Shown: positions 1-11,742 of the stretch, piece after piece
How positions within the stretch are numbered: the stretch's first letter is position 1
Layout: each line of letters opens with the position of its first letter
From: Capronia americana
Taxonomy: Eukaryota; Ascomycota; Eurotiomycetes; Chaetothyriales; Herpotrichiellaceae
DNA: 64,000 bases
Direction of reading: 5' to 3'
NCBI GenBank assembly: GCA_016110215.1
Contig: JADWQD010000014.1
Location: 806,001-870,000 of the forward strand
Translations under genes and position numbers: made by a program
Notes under the pieces: generated by a model
Told to the model about the DNA's origin: nothing
Seen by the model: the letters and a program-made list of their open reading frames with translations, nothing else
Database searches by the model: none

Positions 1-621
1 CTAAACGCGGCTTGTGCTTCAATCGCGGGCGACGTCAACGGACTGAAGAACTCGTCGGCCAAGCCGTAGTCGGACATGGAATACGCATGATCCATAGGGG
101 TTTGCGCAGGAGACACGAGAGGGGTGAATGAGACCTACAGACCGTCAGTACATCGGCACCCATCGATTCGGCCGTCCACGTACCGCCTGATGGTCAAATA
201 GCAACTGCCCGTTATTTCCCATCTGTTGCGCATACTTTGCCGGATGAATCTCCGAGCTCACGGGCGTAGGAGGAACATGGTATTGCGGCGCCATCTGCAT
301 TTGCTGATACTGCGAATACTGCCCATACGGTTGACTGGGTATCTGGTTGCGATAGGCGACGGGGTCATTGGTCGCACCGACATGCATGTTCATCTGTTCG
401 GCCGTCGTATATGTCAGGTCGGCGTTACCGTTCCCAAAGCCCAGTTGACCCATGGGCGTATCAAGGCCGGAGTGGCCATTGTTCAGGGTGGTATAATGCT
501 GGAAGTCATTGTCCAGGTCGAGGAACTTTGTAAAATCATCATCCCCCACCCCCGGGACCATGCCATCGTCTTGCATTTCCTGACCCCATACAACATGCTG
601 TTCGCGCTCTTGTTGAGTCAT
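1..621 (-). CDS. PalcA/Pho4-like bHLH transcription factor, N-terminal part (3' end cut by window edge)
   Basis: Exons read as 621-184 and 134-1 (continuing out of the window), with a 49-nt intron 135-183 (GTACGT donor, TACTGAC branch, TAG acceptor). At least 190 residues are visible. The start chosen is MTQQER at 621; an in-frame ATG five codons upstream (636) is also possible. The N-terminal part is Gln/Met/Pro-rich with an acidic DDDFTKFLDL motif. Exon 2 encodes FTPLVSPAQTPMD followed by FFSPLTSPAIEAQ, a signature I associate with fungal HLH factors annotated PalcA or Pho4-like, usually near a 9aaTAD-type activation region. The DNA-binding bHLH domain would lie beyond the left edge and is not seen, so the family call rests on this signature only. 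Such factors act in the nucleus. Confidence 0.75.
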
Positions 622-636
622 TATCAAGGCGCGCAA

Positions 637-2129
637 CGTCGAAGGTCAAGCCCGCAGGTGGGCTGCGGAAGGCGATGGAGGGTAGACACGACGCTCAGAG
701 GAGTTTCATTCTGGAGTCGGTGATGGACAAAGAGCCCGCTGAGGTCGGGCTGGGTGAATGCAGTGTACCAATTGATCAATTGGTTGCTGCGTTGACGTTG
801 CTGCAGCCTCGTAGGTGAACGAATGGAAGGAGAGGTACAACTGACGTCGAATGAAAACGACAAAAACTCGAGGTCGGCGATGGCCTCGGAAAGCGTCTGC
901 AGGTGATGGTCAGAGTAGGTAGGCTTTCGAGGTAACCCGGCGGGGTTGTGCGTTTTGGGGCTGGCGTGGGTGGTCGTCTCGCAATCTTCTTGCAGTGAGC
1001 GTGCAGTAGCGCGGCGATGGCGTGGGCGGGTCGACCAGGTTGTCCCGCTGACTTGGTCACTGGCTGGGGCTGCAGCGTGGGTATGGAACGAGCTGCATCC
1101 ACGCAGTTCGTCATGCAGTGGTCAGTATACCCAGTACGAGTAGACGAGAGCTCGCTGAGCACGAGATGGTATTAGGTGGGTGTGCGGAGATGTCATCGCC
1201 CACGTCGATCGTGCAGGTCATGCGCTGGGCAATGGACGGGAGACCAACAACGACGTGGTCGGTGGTTGAAAATCATCGAGTCTCGAATCCGCCCGAAGGA
1301 GAACCCCCCACAGGCCGGTTCCGTTCTGAGGCGTGGTTTGACCGAGTACGAGTAATGAGGTTACAGAGACCTGCTCCGTGAGGGATCGGAACGGGTCTCT
1401 GATACTAAAAAGGCACAATAGGCACTCTGTCTCACTGCACAGCGAGAGCTGCTTCCAAAGCGCCCACTGCACCGCAGTATCACAGTAAACGAAAATAGAA
1501 GAGGCTCGGGCATTGTCCAGGCCTTCCTCGCGCCAGAACAGGCGCTACACAGACGAGCGGGGCAGTGGAGTTTGCACCTGCAGAGGATGAAAGGTTCTCC
1601 GGGAGGGTCCGGCGAATTAGCCCACCAAAGGTACACAGCACGAGATGCTCGCACATCTCCTGCGGGCATTTGTCTTCATTAGATACCATCCATCACCGGC
1701 ACCTGGCAGATGAGGAGCTGACGGCGGTCCTCCAAACTGAGATGACAAGGCTCTCGCTGATCAACCCTGCGTCCTTGTGTGCGCCACAGTCTAGTTCTTG
1801 TCGAAGTGCGCCATAAGCCTCACACCACCAACACCTTGATCCACCGAATCAGAATTTTCAAACAGCCTGAATCTTCTCAGTCTAGGTTTACCCGCAGGTG
1901 CCACAGTCCCCAAGTCGCCAAGGCTAGGTAGGTTTCGTCTCTTGGATGATTGGCTATTCACCGTAGGGTGCCCTGACAGCTTGACGACCGCCGCATATGG
2001 CTGTCTCGCATACTCCGACCTTGCCATCGTCCCGATCCAGCTGACCACGATTACAGGGCTGTATCCGGAGCCAGGCTTCGTCGACTAGGTTCAGGCCTGT
2101 ACGGCCCCCGCGTTGGTGTCACAGTCACG
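637..2129. other. intergenic region between divergent bHLH and TPR genes
   Basis: About 1.5 kb between the two divergent starts. Several ORFs of 65-130 codons occur on both strands, but none shows a recognisable domain, splice structure or protein-like composition. Long leaders are common for regulatory genes, so part of this is probably 5' UTR or promoter of the bHLH gene. Confidence 0.5.
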
Positions 2130-3814
2130 ATGTCTAAGCCCAAGGCTTTCCTGAAGCAGTCGAAGTCGAAAAAGAAAGCTGAACATGTAAGACAGTGCAA
2201 CGCAGAATAAACAGACGTTGATGACCGAGTTAGGTGTTGGATACGGCCGATGACTTTCAGGCGGGTAAGTGTCCCATGACCCTCTCTGCACCTCCGCGCA
2301 ATTGCTCACGCGCTGGTAGCTGGTGTGGACTTCGAAGAGGCTGCCGGAAAATGGAGAGCCGGTGATGGTGTCAAGTCTATGCGCTTCTTTTGCCGGGCGA
2401 TTGAGGTATATGACCAGGGATTGCAAAAGTTCCCAGCCAGCCTGGACCTCGCATACAATAAGTCGGTCCTGCCGCTGGTACCTGGCCCCCTTGACGAGGC
2501 TAACTTCATCCCAGAGCAAGAATCCTATTGGAGATCGCAACGCATCCTCTCCTTGTGCCACATTTGCCCCGACCACTTCTCGAAGCTTTGCAACAAGCAC
2601 TGGAGGCCCATCGCTATGCACTCCATCTAGACCAGGATAACCCGGACACTTTGTTCAACGCGGCTCAGGTGCTAACAGCTATTGCCGAAGCATATGCCAG
2701 GGATGATGACCATGCTGATCAAGATGCTCTGCAGCCACTTGAGGAAGCTTTGGAACTCCAAGACCGCTGCTTGAGCATTCAAGAACTTAAGTTTGAAGAA
2801 TACATCCAACAGCAGAACGAAGCAGCTCGGCTTGCATTGGAGACGCCGACCGAGCCAGTCCCTGCACCCGGTAACGACCAGAACGACGATGACAACGAGG
2901 ATGGGGACCAGGCTGCCAGTAACTCCGAAGATAAATGGTTTTCGGTCATAGAACCAGTCACCAAAGACACACTTGTTGACACTGTCCTTGCGCAACTGGG
3001 CACTCTCACCACGCTATGCAGCGTGCTGAGTTCTTCAGCACCTTCTGGTCCCAGCTCCAGCCTTGCCTGGATCGAGGAATATTCGTCTAAGCTGATCAAG
3101 ACAAAGTTGCCAATACTGCTTCAGGATGCAAACTCCGAGCGATTGCAAGAGGTCGCCCTTGCGCGTGCGAACTTTGTGTCGGAATTGTTGAAAACTGGCT
3201 ACACCCAGGATTCGATCGATCCCGAGACATATAGCCGAGAACGAGACGAAGCATTCCGTGCACCTGAGCTGGGCCTGGAAAGGAATTTTGCTGCTCTTGT
3301 GGCCAACGCGAACAGTTTAGTCTCATTCAACGCTGCACTAGCAGAAGGTAGTCCTTCCAACGCCATCTCCCACGCAGCCTCAAGATGGAGCGCACTTTCG
3401 GCAGCAATTGCCAACATGGCCATAGCAGCTAAGCTGTCGGATCCTCTTCCTGATGATATTGCTGACACACACTTCATCCGCGGGAACTGCTCCCTTCTGC
3501 AGCATCGGCTGGGACAACCACCAGTGTCTTACCCTTCCGCAGTGTCAAATAGCAAACAACTTCTGAAGAATGCGGACACTTTCTATCGCAATGCCAGCAA
3601 ACTGTACCAAGACGGCGATCAGAAAGCGATAGCTCAATTCCGCGCGGCAGTGGCTCAGGCCTTGCAGGAGAGCACCGATGCCATCGCAAACATTGCTCAC
3701 AACAGCGAAGGGAAGGGGGAGGAGTGGGTCAGAAATCAGCTTGAGGATATGGTAGACGACGGACTCATCGCGCCCCTTCCTTTAATCGCTCAGATGGGTA
3801 GCGGGGTTAGGTGA
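2130..3814 (+). CDS. TPR-repeat protein, conserved in filamentous fungi
   Basis: Four exons: 2130-2186, 2234-2264, 2320-2461, 2515-3814, giving about 509 aa. Introns are 47, 55 and 53 nt; phases agree throughout, and intron 3 has a GCTAAC branch site but a weak GTCGGT donor. The N-terminus is Lys/Ser-rich (MSKPKAFLKQSKSKKK). Helical TPR-like segments follow (FEEAAGKWRAGD, AIEVYDQGLQKFP, LDLAYNKARILLEI, then ALEAHRYALHLDQDNPDTLF). There is an acidic linker around residue 195 (DQNDDDNEDGDQ) and more helical repeats to the C-terminus. TPRs mediate protein-protein contacts; no catalytic motif is seen. I recognise the family as conserved in Pezizomycotina but cannot assign a process. A ribosome-biogenesis chaperone role is possible but unsupported. 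Confidence 0.85.
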
Positions 3815-4327
3815 GAGGCCGGCGATCAATCCTAGCTTTCAACCGCGCTTGGATAAGTGATATTAGAGACTAGCTATGCTTTATGCGAACACATGTCTTA
3901 CGCTCGGAACCAGGGAGGGAGCAACTGATGGTACTCGACGCAACAACATCCTGAGGTGAGTGCCGTTCCAATTGCTCGTCTGCGCCGGTCTGTGTTGCAC
4001 ACAGACTCTGCAACTAGCACCACGTCCTCAATGTCGAGGCCAGTCATGTGTATACGTACACAGACGCCAGGGAGGTCCATGACGATTGAGATCACATCTC
4101 CAGTAGGCACAAAGGCGTAGATCGGACAATTTCCAGTAACGTACAGACCTTCGAAAACGAATGTTAGGCTATGTCACCGCTGGTGAAGTGGGCAGGGTGC
4201 GGCATCTTTCACTTGGACACTTCGTCACCACGGCCGACTGTCTCTGTTATGAGAAACATGCCAGTGGGATCCGGCCCTCAGGATGGAACAAACTCCAGCC
4301 CATCCCAGATGCGCTCGGGGTGCAGAT
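3815..4327. other. intergenic spacer
   Basis: Contains the 3' flank of the TPR gene and the promoter of the next + strand gene. No ORF or repeat that I can support. Confidence 0.5.
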
Positions 4328-5824
4328 ATGAGAATCTCTTTTCACAAGAAAGAGTTTGTCAATATCCAAACCCTTTTCTACGAACGGCGGTACAAGCAGT
4401 GTATCGCTCTCTGTGAGCAACTCCAACGGTCCGAGGTACGCTACAGTTGCACCGTGTGAGAGACCTCCTAGATATCGGATACTGACTGTTGTCCCTAGAT
4501 CCATGGCCTCCATCGTGCTTTTCTCTGGTTTTATCATGCCACCTGTTACGAAGCCATTGGACTTCTCGCCCACGATTTCTCGCAGAAGAAACTTCAATTC
4601 TTGGACTCGGCCAGAGAAAGTTTTTGTTTGGCTGTGAAGTCTCTCCCACTGCCCTATGTTTCCACGGAAGCAGGGGCATATGACCAGCTAGAGAACTCTC
4701 CGCTCACGCCTGACTTCAAGGTTCCCCTACCTTTCACCGATAGGGTTGTTCAAGCCAGCCATGTCATAACTCCCCAAACTCCGTGTATCAGAGAGATTTT
4801 GCCTTTCCGAACCCCTGGCAGCGTCTATTCAACAGCAACCCCCCCAGAAGCAGCGGGACCAAATTCGGACCATGATGACCAATCGCCAACCAAAAAGCGA
4901 GAATCTCCTACTACATTCCTTACGGTTATAGAACCAGACACTCCGAAAGAGAACCAGCAGATCGTCCCCGAAACTCCAGGAACGCACAGAACCCGCCTCA
5001 GCCGTGTCATCAGCTCATCACAAGCGCTGCAGCAAGATCTCGTCCCTTCACCCCTCTTCAGCCGCAAGGCGAAACATGCTCGCCTTCCACAGCCTGCCGA
5101 TGGCGACGAAATTCCTCGTCCCCTACCTCCTCTGCCATTCAACCACAACCCCTCCTTCTTCAAAATGGACGGTACACGCATAACCCAAGACCCCCTCCTC
5201 CGCAAGACAGCCGTCCAAACTCTCATCGCCCGCTACGAAGGCAATCTCCCTCTGACCCCATCAACACCCCTCACAATCGCCCACTCGACGCCAGCAACAC
5301 CCGACATAGCTACCCCTCGATTCCGGATGATTCGCGACGCATTTTCCCCCGACCCGCACAACGAGCACCTCGAAGCGTACCTCTCGTCGACCGCCTCGGA
5401 GCAACTGACCAGGTATAACGCCAAGCTCGCCGACTTTCGCGCTCAGCTGAGGAAGCACATCGCCTACGTCGACGGGGAGGTCGCGAGAGTGCAGAAGACG
5501 CAGAACGAGAGACACGCAGCCCGAATGCTAGGCCCCAAACAGCGGTACGCGAGTTTTTGGTCCTTCGAGGCCACGAGGTCACCATGTCCGAGACGGCGGA
5601 AGGGTCCGATGGAAGACGACGAAGGGGCCGAACACGATGACGGCCAACAAGGCGAAGACCTCGAAGCGCATGACGAAGAAGACGCGAAAACCAAAGCGAA
5701 GAAGGAGAGGATAGACAAGTTGAGGCAGCAGGGGTGGCGCGTTCGGAAGGAGAACCACGGCTTCAAGGGCGTGCAGTTCTACGACGACCTGTGTAGCTGC
5801 GTGGAGAATGAGCTGAACAATTAG
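4328..5824 (+). CDS. conserved fungal hypothetical protein with N-terminal helical (TPR-like) domain
   Basis: Exons 4328-4435 and 4499-5824, with a 63-nt intron (GTACGC donor, ATACTGAC branch, CTAG acceptor); about 477 aa. Residues 1-105 form amphipathic helices with short-repeat character (FYERRYKQCIALCEQL, HATCYEAIGLLAHDF). The middle, about 110-280, is Pro/Ser/Thr-rich and probably disordered, with many TP and SP sites. The C-terminal 170 residues hold a helical segment (YNAKLADFRAQLRKHI), an acidic stretch (DDEGAEHDDGQQGEDLEAHDEED) and a Lys/Arg-rich end. The SP/TP density suggests a phosphoprotein, an inference only. I recognise the general layout from other Pezizomycotina genomes but no function. 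Confidence 0.8.
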
Positions 5825-6467
5825 CCGATTGTCTGTATGATCCCAGCGGTGCGCCACAGACCGGCAGTCCAGTGTCTTTCTTGGGCTCCCCCTCGTGGAA
5901 TTTGAGGCGGAACTGCGAGTCTAGACTCGAGACGCACGGAAAGTCTCGGGAAGGACAAAGTAAGGAGTTAATGAGCAACAGGACAGGAATAATGACAAGA
6001 ACAAGTGAGATTCCCGGCTCCACTTGACAATAAATTAGCATTTTACTCAAGCCACATTGGAGCGGCTCATTGGAAGCCTTCCATTCAGGCAGAGTCACAA
6101 AAAGGGCGTCGAGAGGAGGGGGCTGCCGACCAGGGCACTGGAGTGCCCAGTTTCGGGTTGCTCAGGTTGCTTCCCATCACAGCACATCACACCACGCCAT
6201 CCTGTTGGTATGAAGACTTCGCAGGTCCGTTATTGTAGCGTGGCGTGTAAGCGAGTTACGCCTCGTTGCAAAGCAAGATGATCGAATCGTCCCATTGATC
6301 GACACATCGCTATCAATGAGATGAGAGAGAGAGAGGGAGAGAGACAAGGGGCGTACATGCATGCATGGTATGGCTCGATATGTGTCATGCATGTAGATAG
6401 GTACCAACGTGTCTCGACTGGGCTGCTTCTCCCGGTCCTCAATCCTGGCCGTGTCTTCCGTCTTCCA
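5825..6467. other. intergenic spacer with GA microsatellite
   Basis: Convergent 3' flanks of the hypothetical gene (+) and the tautomerase gene (-). Holds the short GA repeat listed separately and a CATG-rich stretch around 6350-6390. No gene seen. Confidence 0.5.
6323..6344. repeat. GA dinucleotide microsatellite
   Basis: An imperfect (GA)n run of about 22 nt in the spacer between convergent genes. Seen directly; no coding role. Confidence 0.8.
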
Positions 6468-7586
6468 TTAAGCATTCAGCATCGCCTTCAGGTCCTCCCG
6501 CGCGTCGATCTCGTCGATCATCTTGCGGAAATCCTCATCCCCGTGCTCGTAAGCCTGAGACTTGAAGAAGGGCATGTTATCTCTCAGCCAGGAGGATTCG
6601 CTGCCCGCCTGTTGCCACGTTGGCGTCAGCATCAACTATACATAACCTTGAGTTCAGGGTAGAGAACGAGAGCTTTAAGCGAGGGAAACAGAAGGTACGA
6701 AGGTAAAGGTAAAACTTGGGCCGACATAGACACGTACATCCGGAATCGTGACCCCATTCTCCCTCGCCGCAAGCATGGGGTAAAACGTGATGAGATGCAT
6801 CTTCTTTGCCGCTTTGTCTGCCTTCGCATCGCCGTTTTGGTGGCCGTTTCTACGAAATTGAAGTCCCGTCAGCGCACCCGAGGTACAATCACGCCCACAA
6901 GTGTAGAGGTGAGCCAGCGGGACTGGACGCGACTTACTGCTTTTCATCATTGACGATCTCGTACCATCTCGCCTCCAATTTTTCCGCCAGGTCATCCCAG
7001 ATCGCCTTCGTCCTTTTTGGACTTGTCCTCACCATTGCCAAGACCCGGTTTGGCCCCGCGTTGTTGTGAGCCACGGGCTCGCCGGCAAGGAAATACGTGT
7101 TTTCCTCGTTGCGTGGCTGAAGGAGGTGGAAACTGACGTTGACGAATAGAGAGGGCGTAAGGAAGGTGCTGCTATGCAGCTCCGTGATTGCCTTTGCAAA
7201 GGCATGCTTTTGAGGGAGCGTGAGAGGGTAGGTGTGCTGGACCTAGTGGGGAGTTTTAGATAGTGGCAAGTGATAGGCGTAGGGGGAAAAGCGGAAATGC
7301 ATGAAGCCCAGGAGTCGCATGGACGCTGATCAGGGAGACATGTGAAAGGACGTGAGCGTGGCTTTACTCCGGTAGGGTGAATAAAAGGTAGGCCACCATG
7401 AATGGACACAATCAGCTGGATGTAGGTGTAGACAACACGGCCTAACAGCTAGATGGACACATCGTAAGGATGGTAAAGCTGGACAAAATTGGGGCCAACC
7501 AGAAAGCACAGTAGTGGGCATAACGAAACGAATACTCCGGCGACAAATGAATGTATGGATACTGAGCGTACCTCGTAGAATGGCAT
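6468..7586 (-). CDS. cis-CaaD-like tautomerase (tautomerase_3 family)
   Basis: Four exons on the minus strand: 7586-7572, 7242-6938, 6849-6738, 6608-6468; about 190 aa with consistent phases. Exon 1 encodes only MPFYE, followed by a long 329-nt intron (GTACGC to CACTAG). Pro-2 becomes the N-terminal proline after Met removal; in 4-oxalocrotonate tautomerase and cis-3-chloroacrylic-acid-dehalogenase-like enzymes this is the catalytic base or acid. Central matches to the family are YPLTLPQKHAFAKAITELH, FLTPSLFVNVSFH and PNRVLAMVRTSPKRTKAIWD. The C-terminal part (PFFKSQAYEHGDEDFRKMI) is an extension. Cytosolic; the natural substrate is unknown for fungal members. The fourth-exon acceptor (CAACAG) was chosen because it restores the frame. 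Confidence 0.8.
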
Positions 7587-8662
7587 CTTCGTTATTTTGT
7601 TCTCGTAGAAACAACAATGAATGGGTGATAAATTGGATTCGATCCTAGAGACTGGGGTCTCGCAGAGGTGGACTTGCTGTACAGTGGACTTTATATCTGA
7701 AATGAATATTGTGTTAGACTTGAGTTGAAGAAACCTGGTCTTTGCAGAAAAAAGCTGTCACCGTCTATCGAGAGGATAGCAACGAAGATACAAGTATACG
7801 TTGTGAAGGGTGGATGATATGTGACTGCCTTACATGCCCCGAATGTCATCAATACTAATCAAGAGATGGAAATTGCTCTTTTTGGTGGCATTGGCGTCTT
7901 GCATCCGGCGCCGCTGGCAAGGTTGATGTGTTGATGAGTCCACGATGTCCACAGAGAGACGTTGTTGAATGGGGGAAATCGTCCTAATCCCTCCTGCATG
8001 GGGACGGAATTGTGTGGGGGAAAGGTCACCACTCCGCATTTCGCTTCCGATTGCCAGCCGTCGTCCGGGAACAAGAGAGCAGGGAGTGTCGATCCGCTGA
8101 TATCTCGGGAATTTGGTGAGTAAAGTAGAATCACGGTGTCTGGACCGAGGAGGTAGCGTTGGTCAAGGAAGAACGAGCTGCGTTGACAAACTAAGGCACG
8201 ACACCGCAACCTCATCGGTACACAGTAGGGCTCACCAGCCTTGACCAGTCTGGTCAAAGGTTGCCTCGGATACGGTTGACGGTGAGACAGAACAGGGCAC
8301 TGATGGGATTGGTAGAATCAACCCAAAGCCTGTACTTGCACTCCATAAGACAGCTTGCGAGACTGTTCACGTGAAGTAGAACGTGCTTTCGCAGGGTATC
8401 AGGACGGCTCTCATTGTGCATCGAAACATCTTCACACAATGCTCCTCAACAACCACTCAAAACAAAAGCCTTATGCCCTGAACCTGAAAGTGTCCCACCA
8501 AATCTCCTTTGTGTTTGAATAATCCTCTCAAAGCTCGATTTCGCTGCACCATGGATATTCTTGCTTGACCACTCGCTGTACTCGTTATCTGTGTTCGTTC
8601 AGTGTCCCAACTTTCAAGTGTGCACCTTCGTCAAAATCAATCGTACCTCCTCTTCAGATCAT
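7587..8662. other. intergenic spacer
   Basis: About 1.1 kb: the promoter side of the tautomerase gene and the 3' flank of the Ser/Thr-rich gene. A 132-codon minus ORF (8257-7859) has no recognisable features. One CACGTG E-box sits at 8368-8373. No gene supported. Confidence 0.45.
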
Positions 8663-9265
8663 TTATTGCTCGGGCTGTCGTGTTCGCCTTTGGAAGAATG
8701 CCTTGACAGCCGTGGCGATGGCCGGACTGGTGACCAAAGCACACAAACCTCCAAAGAACAAGAACAGTCCAAGAGCAATGTAGATGCCAGTGGTGTACAC
8801 AGAGACCGGTGGCGGGGACATGGAACTGAGAGTCGGAGCGCTCGTGAGTTCAGAGGGTGTCGAAGATGATGAGATCATGTCGGTACTGACAGTACTAGTG
8901 CCGGGACGTGGAGAGGAGTGGAGTGTGAGGTCCGTCGATAGAGGGGCCACGGACAGCGTAGCAGACTTTGTTGGTATGGCAGATGAAGGGGTTGAGCTTG
9001 AAATTTGACCTGCAGCTGACCTAGAGCTCGGGCCGGAGATGAACGAGTAGAGGATCGAAGACGTGCCTATCGGTGCCGGTGGCGACGGTGAGTCGTCCAC
9101 AGTGAGGGTCTGGAAGATGATTGTGTGATCCATTGTCTCTGTGATGATCTTCACGGGTCTGCCTCCAAAACCTGACTCGGCCTCGAGCGCCACCGCCAGA
9201 TGAGTGGCCAGGGAAAAGGAAGGATCGCTCAGGGTGGAGGGAATACTGTCTTTTGGCGCTGCCAT
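8663..9265 (-). CDS. Ser/Thr/Pro-rich single-pass membrane protein, hypothetical
   Basis: Uninterrupted 200-aa ORF. Residues 1-60 look folded (LATHLAVALEAESGFGGR). About 60-150 is very rich in Ser, Thr and Pro, as in O-glycosylated fungal surface stalks. Residues about 155-180 form one strong hydrophobic segment (YIALGLFLFFGGLCALV), followed by a short basic tail (FFQRRTRQPEQ). This topology resembles Mid2-like wall sensors, but no N-terminal signal peptide is seen. A 5' exon is therefore probably missing from this model. Open frames upstream at 9270-9690 contain plausible coding stretches, but I could not join them convincingly. Function unknown. Confidence 0.45.
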   Translation of the reverse strand: MAAPKDSIPSTLSDPSFSLATHLAVALEAESGFGGRPVKIITETMDHTIIFQTLTVDDSPSPPAPIGTSSILYSFISGPSSRSAAGQISSSTPSSAIPTKSATLSVAPLSTDLTLHSSPRPGTSTVSTDMISSSSTPSELTSAPTLSSMSPPPVSVYTTGIYIALGLFLFFGGLCALVTSPAIATAVKAFFQRRTRQPEQ

Positions 9266-9799
9266 TGTGTTTTCCAGACGACGATGTCGAGTCGCCTTCG
9301 GAGGGAAGGTGCGGGTGGGATAGTGATAGCTGAGGAAGGCTCGCGACGGTGAGGTATACCGCCTGCCGGCCGTGGCGCTCTCAGTCCTGTCGCATTCTGC
9401 ATGAAGACTGCGGCACTGGAGGCAAAGCGAAGGTCCACTGTCTTGTTGGAAATGCGGTGAAGTTCAGGTGAGCCCTGACAAATTGTTTGTGGCCTGTGAG
9501 AATGAGATTGACAGGTGTTGGAACAGTCGGAGCCGGCACAAAATTTGGATCACACATACTAAATCGAAGCAAAAGGTGATGGTGAAAAGCCCACGTTGCT
9601 GGACCTGAATTGGCCAAGCAGATAGATTGAGGGGCATAAGATGGGTATCTAGAGACAACGTGAAGGAAGAATAAACGCACCCACACTTCAGCATCGAGGC
9701 CCCGTCCGATAATGTCTGTTGATCGAACAGGCGCCGCCCCTTTCGTACCAGTTTATTGTCTGCTGTTCTCGATCGATAACCTTGCCCAGAGGATGTCTA
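9266..9799. other. spacer upstream of Ser/Thr-rich gene, may hold missing 5' exons
   Basis: Minus-strand frames here read protein-like for short stretches (for example the ORF 9686-9381 with two N-glycosylation-like sites), but splice junctions to the downstream ORF are ambiguous. Also includes the 3' flank of the Vps5 gene. Confidence 0.35.
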
Positions 9800-11742
9800 C
9801 TAAGCATCCTGTTCGAGAGCCACGTCGGTTGCTGTAGCAGGTGCGGCAGCCTCTTGAGGTTCGCCTTCACCAAGCTGGCCCTCGGATTGAGCGTGCTCCG
9901 CAGCTGCAGGTTGATCCAATGCTGGCTGACCTTTGAGAGGAGCTTCCTCTTCCGCGTCCATCTGCAGTAAGAACGTCTCCCATAATTCGATAAGCTGTCC
10001 CATCCGTTAGCGGAATCACATTGTGGCTGCGCAACAACTTACCTCCTTCTGTGCCTCGACGGCGCCCTCCAGGAATGTTTCAACACCACTCTTGAAGTCT
10101 TCCACTTTCTCGCGCTCAAATCTCTCCAGTTCTCCCCTCATCAGCCGGCCCATGTCTTCAAACAGCAACCGAGCTTGATGTGCTCTTTTTTCTGCATCAC
10201 TCACACCGGCACCCACTTCATTCAGCTTATCTTGCTGGCTCTTCCCTTGCCGCAAAAGCTTCTCGTGGGCGCTTCGACGTTTCGCGAGTTCGCTTTCCGC
10301 AGCATGCCATGAATGAAACGCCTTTTGCCTTTGGGTAAAGGCATGCTTCACACTGCCAATGAGTCGGATGTACTCGTCAACTGTGATCCCCAACGTTAAA
10401 ACGTCTTGCTGCGCCTGTCTCTCGTAGAGCTCCTTTATACGCATCTGCACATCTGACAGACTCTGTAGAGGACCGGAGAACACTGGTGAAAGGTCGACCT
10501 GTGCCAAGCTATTGAGAGATACTGAAAACTCTCCGGCGGCGGCGGCGAGCCCTTTTCTCTGCTCGACAACGGTGTCGACGGCTTTCAGGAGCGCCTTGAG
10601 CTGATTTTCCAAGGCGTCGAGGTAGATCTTCCGGTCATGGAACCAGTCGTCATGCTCGACAAATTTACCGCTGGAACTGCCCACGTTGATCCCAATGGCA
10701 CTCAGCATACCCTTGTTCTGACCCAAATCTGGTTCTCGGTTTTCCTTGTTCTTGACATCGACATTGAAAGCATCGCTTTCAAGGAAGATTTTGAGGTCGC
10801 CGTCATGTTGCAGTATCGGATGAGCGGCAGTCTTGTTCAGCATTCGTTCCAATGCCTGCCGCCGCGATTCAACAAACTCTGTGTCAAACCGACCGACGGC
10901 TTGCTTTTCCGGAGGTGGAGGGACAACCACGCCAGGGTTATTGTTGTGTAGTGAGTTATATAGCCACAGGAAATCTCGATATCTCCTTGAGACGGCGAAT
11001 TCGGGCTGCTTATATGCTTTGGAGGTTGTCTATAATGCGTTAATAGCTAGTAGATCTCCCAACTCATTACTACGCACCTTTGTTCGGACTTGATAAACAA
11101 TGTGACTGCTAGTCAGATCTCCAACCTTATGCGGGTCGCCCACGAGGATATCGAAGGTGGGTTTGGCGGCTTGCTCGATGCTCACGCTGGAGGGGGTCTG
11201 CCGTACAGGAGGCCCTCCTCCCTGAGGTTGAACCGGAGGCGGACCCTTCGGTCTACCTAGGGGAAGCGTGGTATCTTCATATTCTGCGCCGGACACGCCA
11301 GGGGTTGCGCCAGATGGCTGCCGGTTGACTCTTGCACTGAGCTCTTTCCTCGGAGGCGTCGGTGCTTGATCGACAGATATCGACGGTGCTGAGGGAGCTG
11401 AGTCGCCGCCTCCTAAAGGCCCGAGAGGATCCAGAGAATCATCCACAGCTTCCAGCTTCGTCGGCTGGACTTCAATCTTGCGGGCGGGGATCTTTCGGGA
11501 CGAGGGAGGCCGCGGGCCGCTGGAAGATGCCGGTTTCGGAGTTGCAGTGTCTGAGATAAGATGTGAGTAAATAAATACAGTGGTTTAAGCATCAGGCATA
11601 CCAGTAGGTCCATCGCCTTTGGGAGCGTCGGCGGGGTCGTCTGGTTGCAGTTGGGATGGGACGTCTATACCACTATGTCAGCGCAACATCAACGGTCGAG
11701 GGTGACGGCTCTTTGCCTACCGCCCCATGGTGAGTCGTCCAT
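9800..11742 (-). CDS. vps5: sorting nexin Vps5 (retromer PX-BAR subunit)
   Basis: Five exons: 11742-11721, 11664-11602, 11550-11078, 11029-10043, 9994-9800; about 579 aa, all phases consistent, with canonical donors (GTAGGC, GTATGC, GTGCGT, GTAAGT). The disordered N-terminus carries Pro-rich and DPLGPLG motifs. The PX domain (about residues 150-270) shows FDILVGDPHKVGDLTSSHIV, SRRYRDFLWLYNSL and VVPPPPEKQAVGRF, the phosphoinositide-binding framework. A BAR-type coiled coil follows (about 300-515; DDWFHDRKIYLDALENQLKA, ERFEREKVEDFKSGVE). The C-terminal tail is Ala/Glu-rich. Vps5 pairs with Vps17 and the Vps26/29/35 trimer on endosomes to return cargo to the Golgi. Confidence 0.95.

Noticed and set aside
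5579..5857. antisense ORFs across the 4.3-5.8 kb gene
   Set aside because: Shadows of the highly biased codon use of the real gene on the plus strand.
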